Assembly: GCA_020632575.1 (NCBI GenBank)
Contig: JACKFH010000001.1
Location: 391,402 to 455,401, forward strand
DNA from: Candidatus Omnitrophota bacterium
Lineage (GTDB): Bacteria > Hinthialibacterota > Hinthialibacteria > OLB16
DNA length: 64,000 nucleotides
Direction: 5' to 3'
Both the position numbers and the translations under genes were made by a program. Positions 26,196 to 34,812 of the stretch are shown piece after piece. The notes under the pieces were generated by a model that ran no database searches, was not told the DNA's origin, and saw nothing but the letters and a program-made list of their open reading frames with translations. Each line of letters opens with the position of its first letter. Positions within the stretch are counted from its first letter, which is position 1.

Positions 26196-26872
26196 TGAAA
26201 AACAAGCCGCTCATAGTCGCCACCATTGTCATCGGCGCGACAGTCATCCTCAATTTTCTCGTCCCCGAACCGGTTGTTCACACCAAACAGGGCGACCGGA
26301 TTTCCTCCTTGCTCCCGCTACAGATTGACGATTGGAGCTCCCAAGGCAACCTGGGGGTCAGTGAAGAGGTGAAGCGGATTCTCGGAACCGATGACATTGT
26401 TCATCGTTTTTACGGCCGACCCGACGACCCTCGAAAAGTCCTTCTCAGCCTCGTCTTTTCTGGGGGACACCGGCATTCCATGCATCCGCCCGAGGTCTGT
26501 TACCAATCGCAGGGGTACACTCTGACTGGAAGGTCAGTCAAGGAAGTCTCGCCCGATTGCAAAGCGACTGTTCTCAATCTGAGCGATGGAAGCGGTCAGG
26601 AAACTCTGGTCAATTATTGGTTTTACAGCCAGGGGCGGGAGACTCCCAGCTACATGTGGCACCAGGTTCACTTGGTTATGAACCAAGTTCTTTTTCAATC
26701 CCAACCCTCTGTCCTCGTCCGCTTCTCGACCTCCGTCTCGAACAGCGATCAGGAGGCCGCCCAAAAATTCATGTCGGAGTTCATCGGCGACTCTGCTTCC
26801 ACTATTCGGGAGGTTCTTCAATCGGCGGTCGAGAGTTCGACTCACAGGACTGCCCAGGCCGATTCGAATTAG
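26195..26872 (+). CDS. EpsI-family exosortase-associated protein (DUF3485)
   Basis: 225 residues from ATG 26195, which shares one base with the TGA of the exosortase gene. One N-terminal membrane helix is followed by a periplasmic domain with the EpsI hallmarks: IDDWSSQ, VLLSLVFSGGHRHSMHPPEVCYQSQGY and LVNYWFYSQGRETPSYMWHQ. The family occurs beside or fused to exosortases. Its biochemical role is not established. Confidence 0.9.
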   Translation: MKNKPLIVATIVIGATVILNFLVPEPVVHTKQGDRISSLLPLQIDDWSSQGNLGVSEEVKRILGTDDIVHRFYGRPDDPRKVLLSLVFSGGHRHSMHPPEVCYQSQGYTLTGRSVKEVSPDCKATVLNLSDGSGQETLVNYWFYSQGRETPSYMWHQVHLVMNQVLFQSQPSVLVRFSTSVSNSDQEAAQKFMSEFIGDSASTIREVLQSAVESSTHRTAQADSN

Positions 26873-27101
26873 AGGGCCCTTCTTTCCCGTAACCCCGTTT
26901 TTCCAGACGCAAAGATTTCCCCTTCATTCGTTATACCAGCGTTCGCTCTAACTCGGATTCCGATGGCGTTCCCCTGATTCCTTTTCCCAAGGCTCCGCGG
27001 GAGTAATCGAGCGGATATTAAAAGATCGGTTCATTATCTCTCGGGAAATGATAAACTCTTCCCGCTGCACCCCCGAATCCCGATCAAGGAGGCTCCCTCT
27101 C

Positions 27102-27614
27102 ATGCGTCGATTTCAACTGCTCTTTCTGTTGCCACTGTTGTCTATTGTCATTCCATCCACTGTCCAAGCCCAAGAGGAAAGGTGGGTTTCGGTGAAGATC
27201 ATCGACATCCAGGAGGGAGTCTATGACGAGCGCGACAACAAATCGTTCCAGGTCACTGTCGAGGTCCAAATGGTCGGGTGTGAACGCGCCACCATCAGCC
27301 TGGTCTCCACCGCGCAGGTCGAGGGGAAGGAACGAACCTGGACCACAAACGACAACTTCTCGGCCCCTCACTCCGGTCGGATTGTCCAACAGCGAACCCT
27401 GTTGGTTTCGGAAGCCTCTCTCCGAAATCCTCCCGTGGGAGTCGCCATCGATTTCACCGTCACCGCGAGGGGTTACTATAAAGTCCGTGAAATGCGCCAG
27501 GTCGAGTACATCGAGTATGTCCCCGTGACCCACACCACGCCTGGATATGTGGTCCCTTATGGAGAGGGACATCGAGGCGGCCATGGCGGAGGGGGATTGA
27601 GGTTCGAGTTCTAG
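27102..27614 (+). CDS. Secreted protein with YVPV and His/Gly-rich tail, unknown function
   Basis: 170 residues from ATG 27102, chosen because it opens the signal peptide (LLFLLPLLSIVIPSTVQA) and has GGAGG upstream; an earlier ATG is in frame. The mature part looks like one beta domain (ERWVSVKIIDIQEGVYDERDNKSFQVTVEV), then the tail EYIEYVPVTHTTPGYVVPYGEGHRGGHGGG. I do not recognise a family. The next gene, 60 bases on, encodes a larger secreted protein that shares DYVPVKRT and HYHGGG near its N-terminus, so the pair probably works together at the cell surface. Confidence 0.7.
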   Translation: MRRFQLLFLLPLLSIVIPSTVQAQEERWVSVKIIDIQEGVYDERDNKSFQVTVEVQMVGCERATISLVSTAQVEGKERTWTTNDNFSAPHSGRIVQQRTLLVSEASLRNPPVGVAIDFTVTARGYYKVREMRQVEYIEYVPVTHTTPGYVVPYGEGHRGGHGGGGLRFEF

Positions 27615-27674
27615 AACCCGGTTGGAAACTGACCAACCCGCGATTTGACACATCATCTCACAAGGAGATAAACC

Positions 27675-29306
27675 ATGCGATCATCTGCAAGTTTTCTTTT
27701 GGCTCCGCTCCTCATCGCCTTTTGTTTCATGATTCCCTCCGAGGCCTCGGAGGATCACTACCATGGCGGAGGTCCCCAGTACGTTCCTCCTGAAACTCAT
27801 GTCGATTACGTTCCAGTCAAGCGAACTCGGATGGAGGAGGTTTGGCAGGAATATTATGTCGAAAGCACCGACCGGGCGCTCTATCGCATGGGCCCCAAAA
27901 AGAGCGCCGAAATCGCCCAAATCAACGTGATCCCCGACAACTTCATTAAGAACACCAGCACCGGGGCCTGGTCGGAGGGCATCTCGCTCTCCGGAGAGAT
28001 TGTGCAAACGGTCGAATATGACGCCGATGTGGGGGCGGATCCCAACGACATGTTCGACCCGATCGCGATCCAAACGCAGGTCATCTCGTCGGATAAGGAA
28101 AGAAAATCTCCGGTCACTCTGGAGCCGCTCGATGTATCCCTCGCTCGGTACGATCGTCGCGCCGATCCCGCTAATCCAAAACGCATTGTCGTAACGAGAA
28201 CTTTTCAACTCGGTTACATGGCCCCAATCTTCATCCCCTATTCATCCCTCCGAAGCGTGTTGTTTGTCGGTCCTCGAGGGACTCTCATGCGCATCGTCAC
28301 GGTCCAAGTCGCTGTCGTGGGACCCGGGGGGAATGTCCTGGTCGGTCCGGGCGGCCCCGTGATTTTCACCCAGACCGTGACTCTCAACTCCTTCACGCTC
28401 CCCACTTGGCTTCCGCCCGCGAACCCATGGCCGGTTTTCAACCCCGTGGTCTTTATCCCGACTCTGCAGATTCCCATGCCCTGGTTGTTCGGCGGACGTC
28501 GCGGCGGCCCGAGTTATGTGACCTTTGGCCCGGTGACCGGCGGACCGGCGAGACCGGGAGTCCCGATCGGCGGGCCCCCTCCCGGTGGTGTGGCGAGCGG
28601 GCCGAAACCGGGAACCCCCATTGGCGGTCCAGGCGGGGGACCCCAACCCGGAACTCCGATTGGCGGACCGGGATCTGGAAATGGACCCCAACCCGGAACT
28701 CCCATAGGCGGACCGGGTGGCGGGGCGGGGACTCCCGGACAAGGGCCGAATGGCGGCCCTCAACCCGGAACCCCAGTCGGAGGACCCGGCTCGGGCCAGC
28801 CCCCCACATTCTCTCCGGGCGGCGCGGTGGTTCTTGGCGCCACCGAGGATATCCCTTTGGCGACTCTCGAGGTGACCGTTCCCTCCAAAAAGTACCTGAC
28901 CTATTGGTTCACTCTCCCGGAGAAGGGTGGCAACTTTCATGAGGTCACCCTGAAGATGACCAACTATTCGGTTGGGGTCGGGCTGGCGAACCTCGCCGCC
29001 ATTCCTCTCTCGGAGGCGAAAGCCTTTCAACAGGCTCGGAAGCGAATCCAGGACCTTCCGAACATCGGGGTGAATCTGGAAACCGAGACCGAGGAACAAT
29101 TGAAGACAGTCGATATCGCCGAACAAGTGGCTGCGTACCAACCGCAGGATCGCATGTATATTTTGATTCTCGCCGCGCCCACTGTGGATGAAAATGTGAT
29201 TGAGGTGGAGGGCCTCCCCGCGTGGGCCTTGCCCATGGTTTTCGAAAAAGAGCAGGGTCCGGATAAATTCGATCCCGATATCGATCTGGCCATGGCGGTG
29301 AATTGA
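27675..29306 (+). CDS. Secreted protein with PGTPIGGPG repeats, unknown function
   Basis: 543 residues, AAGGAGATAAACC before the ATG, signal peptide to about residue 25. Residues about 30-55 hold HYHGGGPQYVPPETHVDYVPV, similar to the tail of the preceding protein. Residues about 290-375 are a low-complexity Gly/Pro stretch in which P-G-T-P-I/V-G-G-P-G recurs about five times, collagen-like in composition but not Gly-x-x. A final domain (about 385-540) has LATLEVTVPSKKYLTYWF and ends without PEP-CTERM, LPXTG or membrane anchor. Likely structural or surface-associated; no family recognised. Confidence 0.75.
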   Translation: MRSSASFLLAPLLIAFCFMIPSEASEDHYHGGGPQYVPPETHVDYVPVKRTRMEEVWQEYYVESTDRALYRMGPKKSAEIAQINVIPDNFIKNTSTGAWSEGISLSGEIVQTVEYDADVGADPNDMFDPIAIQTQVISSDKERKSPVTLEPLDVSLARYDRRADPANPKRIVVTRTFQLGYMAPIFIPYSSLRSVLFVGPRGTLMRIVTVQVAVVGPGGNVLVGPGGPVIFTQTVTLNSFTLPTWLPPANPWPVFNPVVFIPTLQIPMPWLFGGRRGGPSYVTFGPVTGGPARPGVPIGGPPPGGVASGPKPGTPIGGPGGGPQPGTPIGGPGSGNGPQPGTPIGGPGGGAGTPGQGPNGGPQPGTPVGGPGSGQPPTFSPGGAVVLGATEDIPLATLEVTVPSKKYLTYWFTLPEKGGNFHEVTLKMTNYSVGVGLANLAAIPLSEAKAFQQARKRIQDLPNIGVNLETETEEQLKTVDIAEQVAAYQPQDRMYILILAAPTVDENVIEVEGLPAWALPMVFEKEQGPDKFDPDIDLAMAVN

Positions 29307-29340
29307 GGTTCGGAATCTTCCTTACTTTCAATTCTTCCTT

Positions 29341-32300
29341 ATGACTGAGGCATCGACCGCTCGTAGACCGCCCCGGTGGAAGTTTTGGATCGACCGGGGC
29401 GGCACATTCACCGATTGCATCGGCGTCTCCCCAGAGGGGGCGGTCCATGTGGTCAAGGTTCTGTCCTCCGATTCGGCGCCACTTGTCGGTATCCGAAGAA
29501 TATTAAACCTCAACCCTGACGATCCCATTCAACCCTGCGAGGTGAAAATGGGAACGACTGTGGCCACCAATGCTCTCCTCGAACGCAAGGGGAGGGACCA
29601 CGCACTCCTCATCACCAAAGGATTCAAAGACGCTCTCGAAATCGGAACACAACAAAGACCCAAACTCTTCGACCTTCGAATCGAGAAACCCACCCTCCTC
29701 TATTCACGCGTCATCGAGGTCGAGGAACGCATCTCCCCGCGGGGAGAGATCCTGGCCCCCCTGAATGAAGGATTGTTGCGTGACCGGCTTTCGGCAATCC
29801 GCCAAGAGGGAATCGACAACCTCGCGGTTGTCTTGCTGCATGCCTTCGCCTTCCCCGAACATGAAATCCGGATCGCGGATATAGCGCGGGAACTCGGATT
29901 CACGCATGTCTCTTGCTCTCACGAGACGTGCCCCGAGATCGGATTCACCGGTCGTGGCGACACCACCACCGCCGACGCCTACCTGACTCCCCTTCTCATC
30001 GATTACTTGCGGGAACTCAAACAAAACCTTCCTGGTTCCAGTTTGAAGATGATGCAATCGAGCGGGGGGCTGATCGAAGCGGAAAAATTTCGCGGTCACA
30101 ACTCGATCCTCTCCGGTCCCGCCGCAGGGGTGGTCGCCTGCGCTCGGATCGGCGAACGTTTTGGCTTTCCGAAGGTGATCGGGTTCGATATGGGAGGCAC
30201 CTCGACAGACGTCTCCCGCTATGATGGCCAGTTCGAACGGGTCTATGAGACGCAGACAGCCGGTGTCCGAATCAAAGCCCCGATGATTCATATCCACACA
30301 GTCGCCGCCGGAGGAGGCTCGCTCTGTCGCTTCCACGCTGGACGTCTCCTCTCGGGCCCCGAAAGTGCGGGCTCCGATCCTGGTCCCATTTGCTATGGGT
30401 TAGTCGACAAAGAGGGAAATCCGAAGGCTAGGGATTTGGCGGTCACCGATATCAACCTCTTTCTTGGCCGTCTCCTACCTGAAAACTTTCCCTTCGATCT
30501 GAATAAAGTTGCGGTCAAAGCGAGAATGCAATCCACCGCTGAGCAATGTCGAATGGAAGGGCAGGATTTCACCCCGGAAGAAACCGCCGAAGGATTTCTT
30601 CAGATCACCAATCTGAAAATGGCGCAAGCCATCAAGGAGGTTTCGGTCGCCCAGGGGCACGATGTCCGCGATTACCTCCTCTGCTGCTTCGGCGGGGCGG
30701 GTGGACAACACGCTTGCGCCATCGCTCGGCAGCTTGGGATAAAAAAAATTCTGATTCACCCCTTCGCCGGAGTTCTTTCCGCCTATGGCATGGGAGTCGC
30801 CGATACGGTCTGGGAGGGATCCTGTCCCATAGGCCAACTTCACTTGAACGAGGAGAATTTGGATTCTCTCAAGACCCCTTTCGAGGACCTGGAGCGAGAG
30901 GGAGTCACCCTCATCGAATCGGAGGGTTTCACAAGGGACTGGATCGAGACTCAACGCAAACTCGACCTTCGTTATGTCGGCACCGAAACCCCCATCACGC
31001 TTCTCGACCCCGAGGATGGGGATTACGAAAAAGCCTTTGTCGACCAGCACCACCAACTCTACGGCTACATCCGCGAGGGCCGCCCCATCGAGATCCTCCA
31101 ATGTCGAGTCGAAGTCACGGGTAAAACCGAGACTGACCCCGGACAGTTTATCGCGAGCGTGCAAAGCGAGAGAATCGGTCAGGAACGGAGAACCTCCGTC
31201 TACTTTTCGGGAGACAATCATGAGGCGCGAGTCCTCAACCGAAGCGACTTGTCCGCGGGCGAAAAGGTCACAGGCCCCGCCCTGATTCTCGAATCGATCG
31301 GAACGGTTTGGGTCGAACCCGGTTTCGAAGCGAAACTGGATGAGGACCAAAACCTCTTCCTTGATTGGGTCACGGACAAAGAATCAGAGACCTCTTACTC
31401 AACCGAATCCGATCCGATCTCATTGGAAGTTTTCAATAACCTTTTCATGTCGATCGCCGAACAGATGGGAACGATCCTTCGTCTCACCTCGGTCTCCACC
31501 AATATCAAGGAGCGCCTCGATTTTTCCTGCGCGGTGTTCGACCGAGGGGGCCGCCTTGTGGCCAACGCTCCCCATATCCCGGTCCACCTCGGCGCGATGG
31601 GAGAAACAGTCCGCGCGGTCATCGACCAGTGTCCCAAGATGAAACCCGGCGATGTCTATGTCTCCAACAACCCCTACGCGGGCGGCTCCCATCTCCCGGA
31701 CATCACCGTTGTGACTCCAGTCTTTACGTCGAATGATCGACCCTCTTTCTATGTGGCGAGTCGAGCGCACCACGCGGATGTCGGCGGGGTGTCACCGGGT
31801 TCGGTTCCGGCCTTCTCAACGAAAATCGAGGAGGAGGGCGTGCTTCTCGACAACGTTTGCCTCGTGTCTGAGGGGGTCTTCGAGGAGGATGTCTTCAAAT
31901 CCCTCTTCACTTCCGGGGATCACCCGGCTCGCAACCTCGCCGACAATTTGGCGGACCTCCAGGCTCAGATCGCGGCCAACAACAAGGGATTCCATCTCCT
32001 CGAGGACTTGGTCGATCGATACAGCGAGGAGGTCGTTCATGCCTTCATGGGCCACGTTCGAGAAAACGCCGCCCGTCAGGTTTGCGAGGCCCTAAGAAAA
32101 ATTCCCGATGGAATCCATTCCTTCGAGGACTCCCTCGATGATGGCAATCCCATACGCGTTTCGATCGAAGTCGTGGGCGATCGCGCCACGGTCGATTTCA
32201 CCGGGACCGGCCAAGAAGACCCGGGAAATCTGAACGCCCCGAAGGCGGTGGTCCAATCCGCTGTCCTCTATGTTTTCAGATGTTTGGTCGGAGAGGACAT

Positions 32301-32931
32301 CCCTCTGAATGAGGGCTGCCTTCACCCGATCGAAATCAAGATCCCCAAGAACTCTCTGATCGATCCCGCTCCCGGACATGCAGTGGTCGGCGGGAATGTG
32401 GAGACCTCGCAAAGGATCGTCGATGTCCTCCTCGGCGCCTTGGGTTTCGCCGCCGCCAGTCAGGGGACCATGAACAACATCGCTTTCGGCGATGAGGAGT
32501 TCGGTTACTACGAAACGCTTGCCGGTGGCGTCGGCGCCTGTGAGGACTATCCCGGCGCCTCCGCCGTTCACACCCACATGACCAACACACGTGTGACCGA
32601 CCCCGAGATCCTGGAGACTCGCCACCCCATCCGCCTCGAACAGTTCACCATCCGACATGGATCGGGCGGAGAAGGGAAGTTCCCTGGCGGCAATGGCCTC
32701 ATCCGCCAATACCGTTTCCTCAAACCCCTCGATGTCTCAGTTCTCACCCAGCGCCGAACCAAATCCCCCTTCGGCCTCCAAGGCGGAGGCGAGGGACAAC
32801 CAGGAAAAAACCTGTGGATCAAAAACGATGGAGAGACAGTTGACCTCGGCCCTCGAAATTCATTTCGAGCCGAGGAAGGAGATCAACTGCGAGTGGAGAC
32901 CCCCGGCGGCGGTGGGTTTGGCTCACCGTAG
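29341..32931 (+). CDS. Fused 5-oxoprolinase / hydantoinase A-B
   Basis: 1196 residues, one chain combining HyuA (about 1-690) and HyuB (about 700-1196), as in eukaryotic-type 5-oxoprolinase. RGGTFTDCIGVSPEG is the N-terminal phosphate-binding loop, KMGTTVATNALLERKG and GFDMGGTSTDVSRYDG are ATP-fold motifs, and AGGGSLCRFHAGRLLSGPESAGSDPGP is strongly conserved. HyuB motifs include ADVGGVSPGSVPA and ETPGGGGFG at the end. It likely opens 5-oxoproline or a hydantoin with ATP in the cytoplasm. The stop codon TAG belongs to the REP-like repeat that begins at 32928. Confidence 0.94.
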   Translation: MTEASTARRPPRWKFWIDRGGTFTDCIGVSPEGAVHVVKVLSSDSAPLVGIRRILNLNPDDPIQPCEVKMGTTVATNALLERKGRDHALLITKGFKDALEIGTQQRPKLFDLRIEKPTLLYSRVIEVEERISPRGEILAPLNEGLLRDRLSAIRQEGIDNLAVVLLHAFAFPEHEIRIADIARELGFTHVSCSHETCPEIGFTGRGDTTTADAYLTPLLIDYLRELKQNLPGSSLKMMQSSGGLIEAEKFRGHNSILSGPAAGVVACARIGERFGFPKVIGFDMGGTSTDVSRYDGQFERVYETQTAGVRIKAPMIHIHTVAAGGGSLCRFHAGRLLSGPESAGSDPGPICYGLVDKEGNPKARDLAVTDINLFLGRLLPENFPFDLNKVAVKARMQSTAEQCRMEGQDFTPEETAEGFLQITNLKMAQAIKEVSVAQGHDVRDYLLCCFGGAGGQHACAIARQLGIKKILIHPFAGVLSAYGMGVADTVWEGSCPIGQLHLNEENLDSLKTPFEDLEREGVTLIESEGFTRDWIETQRKLDLRYVGTETPITLLDPEDGDYEKAFVDQHHQLYGYIREGRPIEILQCRVEVTGKTETDPGQFIASVQSERIGQERRTSVYFSGDNHEARVLNRSDLSAGEKVTGPALILESIGTVWVEPGFEAKLDEDQNLFLDWVTDKESETSYSTESDPISLEVFNNLFMSIAEQMGTILRLTSVSTNIKERLDFSCAVFDRGGRLVANAPHIPVHLGAMGETVRAVIDQCPKMKPGDVYVSNNPYAGGSHLPDITVVTPVFTSNDRPSFYVASRAHHADVGGVSPGSVPAFSTKIEEEGVLLDNVCLVSEGVFEEDVFKSLFTSGDHPARNLADNLADLQAQIAANNKGFHLLEDLVDRYSEEVVHAFMGHVRENAARQVCEALRKIPDGIHSFEDSLDDGNPIRVSIEVVGDRATVDFTGTGQEDPGNLNAPKAVVQSAVLYVFRCLVGEDIPLNEGCLHPIEIKIPKNSLIDPAPGHAVVGGNVETSQRIVDVLLGALGFAAASQGTMNNIAFGDEEFGYYETLAGGVGACEDYPGASAVHTHMTNTRVTDPEILETRHPIRLEQFTIRHGSGGEGKFPGGNGLIRQYRFLKPLDVSVLTQRRTKSPFGLQGGGEGQPGKNLWIKNDGETVDLGPRNSFRAEEGDQLRVETPGGGGFGSP

Positions 32932-32952
32932 CCCGGCAACTCACTTGCCGGG
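32928..32952. repeat. REP-like palindrome, single unit (copy 3)
   Basis: GTAGCCCGGCAACTCACTTG followed by CCGGG, the same unit as at 1772 and 8126, here without its inverted partner. Its TAG is the stop codon of the oxoprolinase gene. Confidence 0.85.
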
Positions 32953-32965
32953 ATTCCACGTGAGC

Positions 32966-33058
32966 GGTGGGAGAGGCACCCACAAATTCAACCAAGCCGT
33001 GGGAGCGGTATCTTGCCGCGAAGGGGGCGGAGAATCGAGGCAGGGATGCCCCTCCCAC
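32966..33058. repeat. GTGGGAG-type repeat cluster
   Basis: Three GTGGGAG units: GGTGGGAGAGGCACCCAC at 32966, GTGGGAGCGGTATCTTGCCG at 32999, and the inverted GGCAGGGATGCCCCTCCCAC ending at 33058. Units two and three face each other. They differ in sequence from the CCGGCAA family next to them, so this gap collects two repeat families. Confidence 0.65.
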
Positions 33059-33190
33059 GGCGTAGGTTTTTGCGTCAGCCCGGAACGAAAGAGGTCTGAC
33101 TCCATTCCACAAAGACTGGATGAAGTTCTGGAATGGCGAAGTTCAATCGTTTATAGTCAATCGAGTAAATCGAACCATTTGGAGAGAGAC

Positions 33191-33379
33191 ATGGTCACAG
33201 CCAAGGACGAGGTCCGTTCGTTGCTCGATCAGCTTCCCGAGGATTGCTCCTTGGAGGACATTCAGTATCACCTTTATGTGGTTGAAAAGATCCGAAGAGG
33301 CATTCGAAGAGCCGAATCCGAGGGTGTCCATTCTCAGAAGGAAGTCGAAAAGCGGTTCTCCAGATGGATTTCCGAGTAA
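33191..33379 (+). CDS. Type II antitoxin of ParE-like pair
   Basis: 62 residues from ATG 33191 (GGAGAGAGAC upstream). The longer in-frame reading starts inside the preceding gene and crosses the repeats, so it is rejected. LLDQLPEDCSLEDIQYHLYVVEKIRRGIRRAESE followed by EVEKRFSRW is the usual small antitoxin paired with ParE-type toxins: a helical DNA-binding N-terminus, then a C-terminal helix that binds the toxin. The stop overlaps the toxin start by 16 bases. Confidence 0.78.
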   Translation: MVTAKDEVRSLLDQLPEDCSLEDIQYHLYVVEKIRRGIRRAESEGVHSQKEVEKRFSRWISE

Positions 33380-33675
33380 TCTGGTCGCCGGAAGCCATCG
33401 AGGATCTAGATTCCATAGCAGCGTATATCGAGCGCGACTCGATTCGATACGCAGGCGCGGTCGTTGACCGCATTCTGGAGCGGGGTCGAGCATTAGAGAG
33501 TTTTCCTCGCTCCGGAAGGGTCGTTCCCGAAATTGGTGATCCGAATATCCGTGAGTGCATTGTGTACAGCTACCGCATGATTTATCAGATCCAGAGTCAC
33601 GAGATTCTCATCGTCGCGATCGCCCACGGCAACCAGCTGCTGGAGGGATTCGAAGACAGACTGAAAGACGAGTAG
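33364..33675 (+). CDS. RelE/ParE-family toxin
   Basis: 103 residues. RVIWSPEAIEDLDSIAAYIERDS is the typical ParE opening, followed by FPRSGRVVPEIGDPNIRECIVYSYRMIYQI and VAIAHGNQLLEGF, the conserved C-terminal strand. ParE members poison gyrase and RelE members cut ribosome-bound mRNA; the sequence looks closer to ParE. It overlaps the antitoxin gene and is followed six bases later by the ABC permease gene. Confidence 0.85.
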   Translation: MDFRVIWSPEAIEDLDSIAAYIERDSIRYAGAVVDRILERGRALESFPRSGRVVPEIGDPNIRECIVYSYRMIYQIQSHEILIVAIAHGNQLLEGFEDRLKDE

Positions 33676-33681
33676 GCGCCG

Positions 33682-34671
33682 ATGCGCTCGTTTTTGAATG
33701 CCTCCATACTCCGATATATCGCCCTCTTCCGCGAGTTCGCCGCGGTCGGGTTCCTGATCCTACTCTGTCTCTTCCTCTATTCGAGGGAGCCGCAGTTCCT
33801 CAGCCAGGAAAACCTCAAGGATATTCTCGTGCAGGTCTCCGCGGTCGCCATCGCCGCGGCGGGCATGACCTTCGTGATCCTCACCGCCGGCATCGATTTA
33901 TCCGTCGGCAGCATTCTCGCTCTCGCTGGGTGCTCGGGAGCCCTTGCTGGGAACGCAATTCTATCCGGTGCGCCTGATGGCGGCGTGGCAGTGGCGGGCG
34001 GGGTCCTCTCGATTCTGTTGGTGGCCTGTGCTTGCGGACTTGCAAATGGACTGTTGATCACAAAACTCCACCTCACCCCCTTCATCGCCACACTCGGGAT
34101 CATGAGCATCGCGCGAGGTCTGGCGTATGTCACCTCCAACAGTTCGCCAGTGCAGGTCCTGGATGGCATGCGGGTTTTCGCTCGGGCGCGCTTCCTTGAA
34201 TTGCCGCTTCCCATCTTTCTCCTCTTCGGAACCTATCTTCTCAGCTGGGTCCTGCTCCGATTCACACTCTTCGGAAGATATCTCTACGCCATCGGTGGCA
34301 ATGAAACAGCCACCCGACTGAGCGGCGTTCGTGTCGGCAAATACAAAGCCCTGGCCTACGCCCTCTCCGGTCTCTTCGCTGGATTGAGCGCCCTCATTGT
34401 GGCGGGACGGGTCGGTTGGATGGCGCCACAGGAGGGAGAAGGATTCGAACTGGATGTCATCGCCGCCGTGGTGATCGGCGGGACCAGCCTCTATGGCGGC
34501 GAGGGCTCGATCTGGGGAACTTTTCTCGGTGCTCTCATCATGGGCGTCGTCCGCAATGGCCTGAACCTCATGGGAGTCGACTACAATCTCCAAAAAATCG
34601 TGATCGGCTCCATCATCCTCATCGCTGTGACGGTGGATGTTTTCGCGCGAAGGGTTTCGGTAAGATCGTAG
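33682..34671 (+). CDS. Sugar-type (RbsC-like) ABC transporter permease
   Basis: 329 residues, eight to ten membrane segments. MTFVILTAGIDLSVGSILALAG, PFIATLGIMSIARGLAY and FGRYLYAIGGNETATRLSGV are hallmarks of the ribose/xylose/galactose permease family (BPD_transp_2). It transports a sugar or similar small solute with the binding lipoprotein encoded 140 bases downstream. The ATPase subunit gene (RbsA-like) is not adjacent, so it must be elsewhere or shared. Confidence 0.93.
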   Translation: MRSFLNASILRYIALFREFAAVGFLILLCLFLYSREPQFLSQENLKDILVQVSAVAIAAAGMTFVILTAGIDLSVGSILALAGCSGALAGNAILSGAPDGGVAVAGGVLSILLVACACGLANGLLITKLHLTPFIATLGIMSIARGLAYVTSNSSPVQVLDGMRVFARARFLELPLPIFLLFGTYLLSWVLLRFTLFGRYLYAIGGNETATRLSGVRVGKYKALAYALSGLFAGLSALIVAGRVGWMAPQEGEGFELDVIAAVVIGGTSLYGGEGSIWGTFLGALIMGVVRNGLNLMGVDYNLQKIVIGSIILIAVTVDVFARRVSVRS

Positions 34672-34696
34672 TCGATCATTCTTCGCCACCCAAACA

Positions 34697-34762
34697 GTCA
34701 TCCCCGCGAAGGCGGGGAACCAGTGCCGAGCCCCCTGGATTCCCGCCTCCGCGGGAATGACA
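34697..34762. repeat. Inverted repeat of the CCCGCGAAGGCGGG type
   Basis: GTCATCCCCGCGAAGGCGGG followed by GAACCAG, then its inverted partner CTGGATTCCCGCCTCCGCGGGAATGAC. Each half folds as a CCCGC/GCGGG hairpin and the two halves also pair end to end. Repeats of this composition are found between genes in many bacteria. It lies between permease and binding-protein genes. Confidence 0.8.
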
Positions 34763-34812
34763 TCGATTGAAGCGGCCGCGTTGATTCTATTGGTATGGAG
34801 GGAAATGTGGAG

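Noticed and set aside
28550..28800. Tandem DNA repeats resembling a CRISPR-like array
   Set aside because: The repeats are imperfect, 27-60 bases apart, in frame, and encode P-G-T-P-I-G-G-P-G units of a secreted protein.
28242..29141. 299-residue minus-strand frame opposite the PGTPIGGPG repeats
   Set aside because: The frame is kept open by the Gly/Pro repeat codons read backwards; it gives only Ser/Arg/Gly low complexity.
32657..33190. Extended N-terminus of the antitoxin frame
   Set aside because: It starts in the oxoprolinase gene and crosses two repeat families; the ATG at 33191 has a good ribosome site and gives the standard antitoxin length.
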